Shown here: in pieces, positions 63,038 through 64,000 of the stretch
Layout of the letters: every line of letters begins with the position of its first letter
Numbering within the stretch: the stretch's first letter is position 1
Assembly (NCBI RefSeq): GCF_000092405.1
Contig: NC_014220.1
Span: 558,001 to 622,000, forward strand
Source of the DNA: Syntrophothermus lipocalidus DSM 12680
Lineage (GTDB): Bacteria; Bacillota; Syntrophomonadia; Syntrophomonadales; Syntrophothermaceae
Direction of reading: 5' to 3'
Length of the DNA: 64,000 nucleotides
Made by a program: the position numbers and the translations under genes
The notes under the pieces: generated by a model
What the model was told of the DNA's origin: nothing
Seen by the model: the letters and a program-made list of their open reading frames with translations, nothing else
The model's database searches: none

Positions 63038-63162
63038 CCCCTCTTTTAACTGTTCTTTCTCCTGTTGCTCTGTTCCTGCTTCCGATGACCATGAGTTGGT
63101 CTGGGTAGCGGTTTTTGGGGAATACTATGTATCAGGCAAGAAGCCACTTGAGGAGGGAAACG

Positions 63163-63336
63163 ATGCAATTGGAGTACCGGGTATTAGCTCGACTTTTGGC
63201 TCGGCAGGTAGCTGAGCTTGAGGAGGAGGTGGAAAAGCTGAGGCGCAAATGGGGGAGAGTTGCAGGCGCAACAGATGACCTCGAGGAAGCGAAGAGGGAG
63301 TTGCAGGCCCTGAAGAACCGCCTTGAAAGCTTATAA
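63163..63336 (+). CDS. 57-residue coiled-coil protein
   Basis: Starts at ATG 63163 with GAGGAGGG 5 bp upstream. QLEYRVLARLLARQVAELEE and EAKRELQALKNRLESL form a charged amphipathic coiled coil of about 55 residues, with no other feature. Divergent from sigI and 18 bp upstream of the purE promoter. Function unknown. Confidence 0.65.
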   Translation: MQLEYRVLARLLARQVAELEEEVEKLRRKWGRVAGATDDLEEAKRELQALKNRLESL

Positions 63337-63353
63337 GGCCTGCTGTCGAATCG

Positions 63354-63383
63354 TTGACAGAGGTTCCGTGCTTTTGCTAATAT
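63354..63383 (+). promoter_or_regulatory. Sigma-A promoter of purE
   Basis: TTGACA (63354-63359), 18-bp spacer, TAATAT (63378-63383). Transcription would start just before the PRPP riboswitch. Confidence 0.8.
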
Positions 63384-63400
63384 CAGGGTGTAAACAAATA

Positions 63401-63513
63401 TGGCGAAAGTGTGCCTAGGGTTCCGCGTGCTTTGGGCACGGACTGGTCCAAGTGGCACAGACGCACGCTGCGTTACACCGGAGGGATAGAAGCCCAGGCG
63501 GGTAGGTTTCGCT
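63401..63513 (+). ncRNA. PRPP riboswitch (ykkC subtype 2b)
   Basis: The conserved ykkC-class core is plain: GCCTAGGGTTCCGCG, GACTGGTCCAAGTGGCACAG, and ACACCGGAGGGATAGAAGCC leading into CAGGCGGGTAGG. The GGGTTCCG and GGAGGGATAGAAGCCC blocks are hallmarks of the family, and this version resembles the PRPP-binding subtype I recall from Thermoanaerobacter. Its position before purE, the committed purine pathway, fits PRPP rather than guanidine or ppGpp. High PRPP would allow transcription. Confidence 0.85.
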
Positions 63514-63557
63514 AAAGAAAAGGCGATGCGAACTCTACCTGCGTGGGCTAAATGTTT
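63492..63557 (+). terminator. Riboswitch-controlled terminator
   Basis: The 3' part of the aptamer (63492-63512) pairs with 63528-63548 over 19 of 21 positions, two as G-U, and is followed by TAAATGTTTTAT. This hairpin and the folded aptamer exclude each other, so ligand binding would prevent termination. Confidence 0.75.
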
Positions 63558-63624
63558 TATACCCTCGGTTTCAAGCTGAGGCAAATAAGGTGAATTATCG
63601 ATACTTGACACAAGGGGTGAAAAC

Positions 63625-64000
63625 GTGGCTAAGGTCGGTATCGTTATGGGCAGTGATTCCGATCTCGAAGTGATGAAACCGGCGGCTGAGATCCTGGACG
63701 AGTTTGGGGTTGCTTACGAGGTCACCGTGTGTTCGGCTCACCGTCTTCCCCGGGAGACCGCTAAGTATGCGGAAACGGCGATTGACCGGGGGCTTGAAGT
63801 AATTATCGCCGGGGCAGGGGGTGCAGCTCACCTGCCGGGGGTGATTGCTTCTTTTACCACGCTTCCGGTTATCGGAGTACCGATTAAAACCAGCACGCTT
63901 TCGGGGGTAGATTCTCTGTATTCCATCGTTCAGATGCCGAGGGGGATACCTGTGGCTACAGTGGGTATAAATGCCAGCGCCAACGCAGCTTTGCTGGCAG
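63625..64000 (+). CDS. purE: N5-carboxyaminoimidazole ribonucleotide mutase (partial)
   Basis: 125 residues up to the window edge. [20 protein letters not shown] and [17 protein letters not shown] with [15 protein letters not shown] are the PurE signature, and [20 protein letters not shown] follows. Interconverts N5-CAIR and CAIR in purine synthesis. GTG 63625 after caaggggtgaaaac. Controlled by the upstream riboswitch. Confidence 0.95.
   Translation, partial: MAKVGIVMGSDSDLEVMKPAAEILDEFGVAYEVTVCSAHRLPRETAKYAETAIDRGLEVIIAGAGGAAHLPGVIASFTTLPVIGVPIKTSTLSGVDSLYSIVQMPRGIPVATVGINASANAALLA

Overview
The window looks like a chromosomal segment of an anaerobic, endospore-forming, syntrophic fatty-acid-oxidising Clostridia, most likely a Syntrophomonadaceae relative such as Syntrophothermus or Syntrophomonas. 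The genus is inferred from gene content, not from a database match. Support: sporulation genes (spmA, spmB, gerW, a DUF2953 gene, sigI/rsgI), a monomeric [FeFe] hydrogenase, a beta-oxidation operon, purine-slippery Shine-Dalgarno sites (AAGGAGG) with many GTG/TTG starts, and CIRCE-controlled groESL. No rRNA, tRNA, CRISPR array, insertion sequence or prophage was seen.

Layout. 0-7.3 kb: the 3' end of lysA, a DHH-CBS-CBS-tRNA nucleotidyltransferase fusion, a site-2 protease, trpS, scpA, scpB, a DUF1992 gene and a DUF2953 gene. 7.3-9.1 kb: hydA. 9.1-9.8 kb: an AbrB/RelE-type toxin-antitoxin pair. 10-14.3 kb: envelope lipid and wall genes (EamA-like, MGDG-synthase-like glycosyltransferase, CE4 deacetylase, DUF212) plus a HAD hydrolase and a nitroreductase. 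14.5-17.6 kb: gerW, spmA, spmB, an unknown gene and a lamin-tail-domain protein. 17.8-22.7 kb: UDG, the t6A genes tsaE-tsaB-rimI-tsaD, a pair of DnaA-box-like 9-mers, lgt and 5-FTHF cyclo-ligase. 22.7-23.9 kb: a metallophosphoesterase. 24.1-30.8 kb: a molybdenum-cofactor locus headed by a promoter, a Moco-type riboswitch and a 58-residue conserved protein, then moeA, moeA-PBP, moaA, moaC, a MOSC protein and moaB; a 284-bp nested inverted repeat sits inside it. 30.8-33 kb: CIRCE, groES, groEL.

33-55 kb is the most interesting part. It holds two sigma-54 enhancer-binding proteins with PAS domains and six GG-N10-GC sigma-54 promoters, all in long non-coding gaps. They face a TIGR04076 gene, a metallo-beta-lactamase-fold gene, a beta-oxidation operon (thiolase, CaiB-like CoA transferase, hydroxyacyl-CoA dehydrogenase, enoyl-CoA hydratase, YusJ-like acyl-CoA dehydrogenase, SatP-type acetate carrier, acyl-CoA ligase), the second regulator with an OFA-type MFS carrier, a radical SAM gene, and a soluble chemoreceptor-like protein with two signalling domains. 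Together these read as a local sigma-54 regulon for uptake, activation, oxidation and sensing of a short or branched carboxylic acid. The substrate is not shown by the sequence.

55-64 kb: a membrane-anchored LolA-like protein, hpt and guaA, a DinG-type helicase, a stalk-domain protein, rsgI/sigI, a 57-residue coiled-coil protein, and purE (cut by the window edge) behind a PRPP riboswitch with a clear terminator platform.
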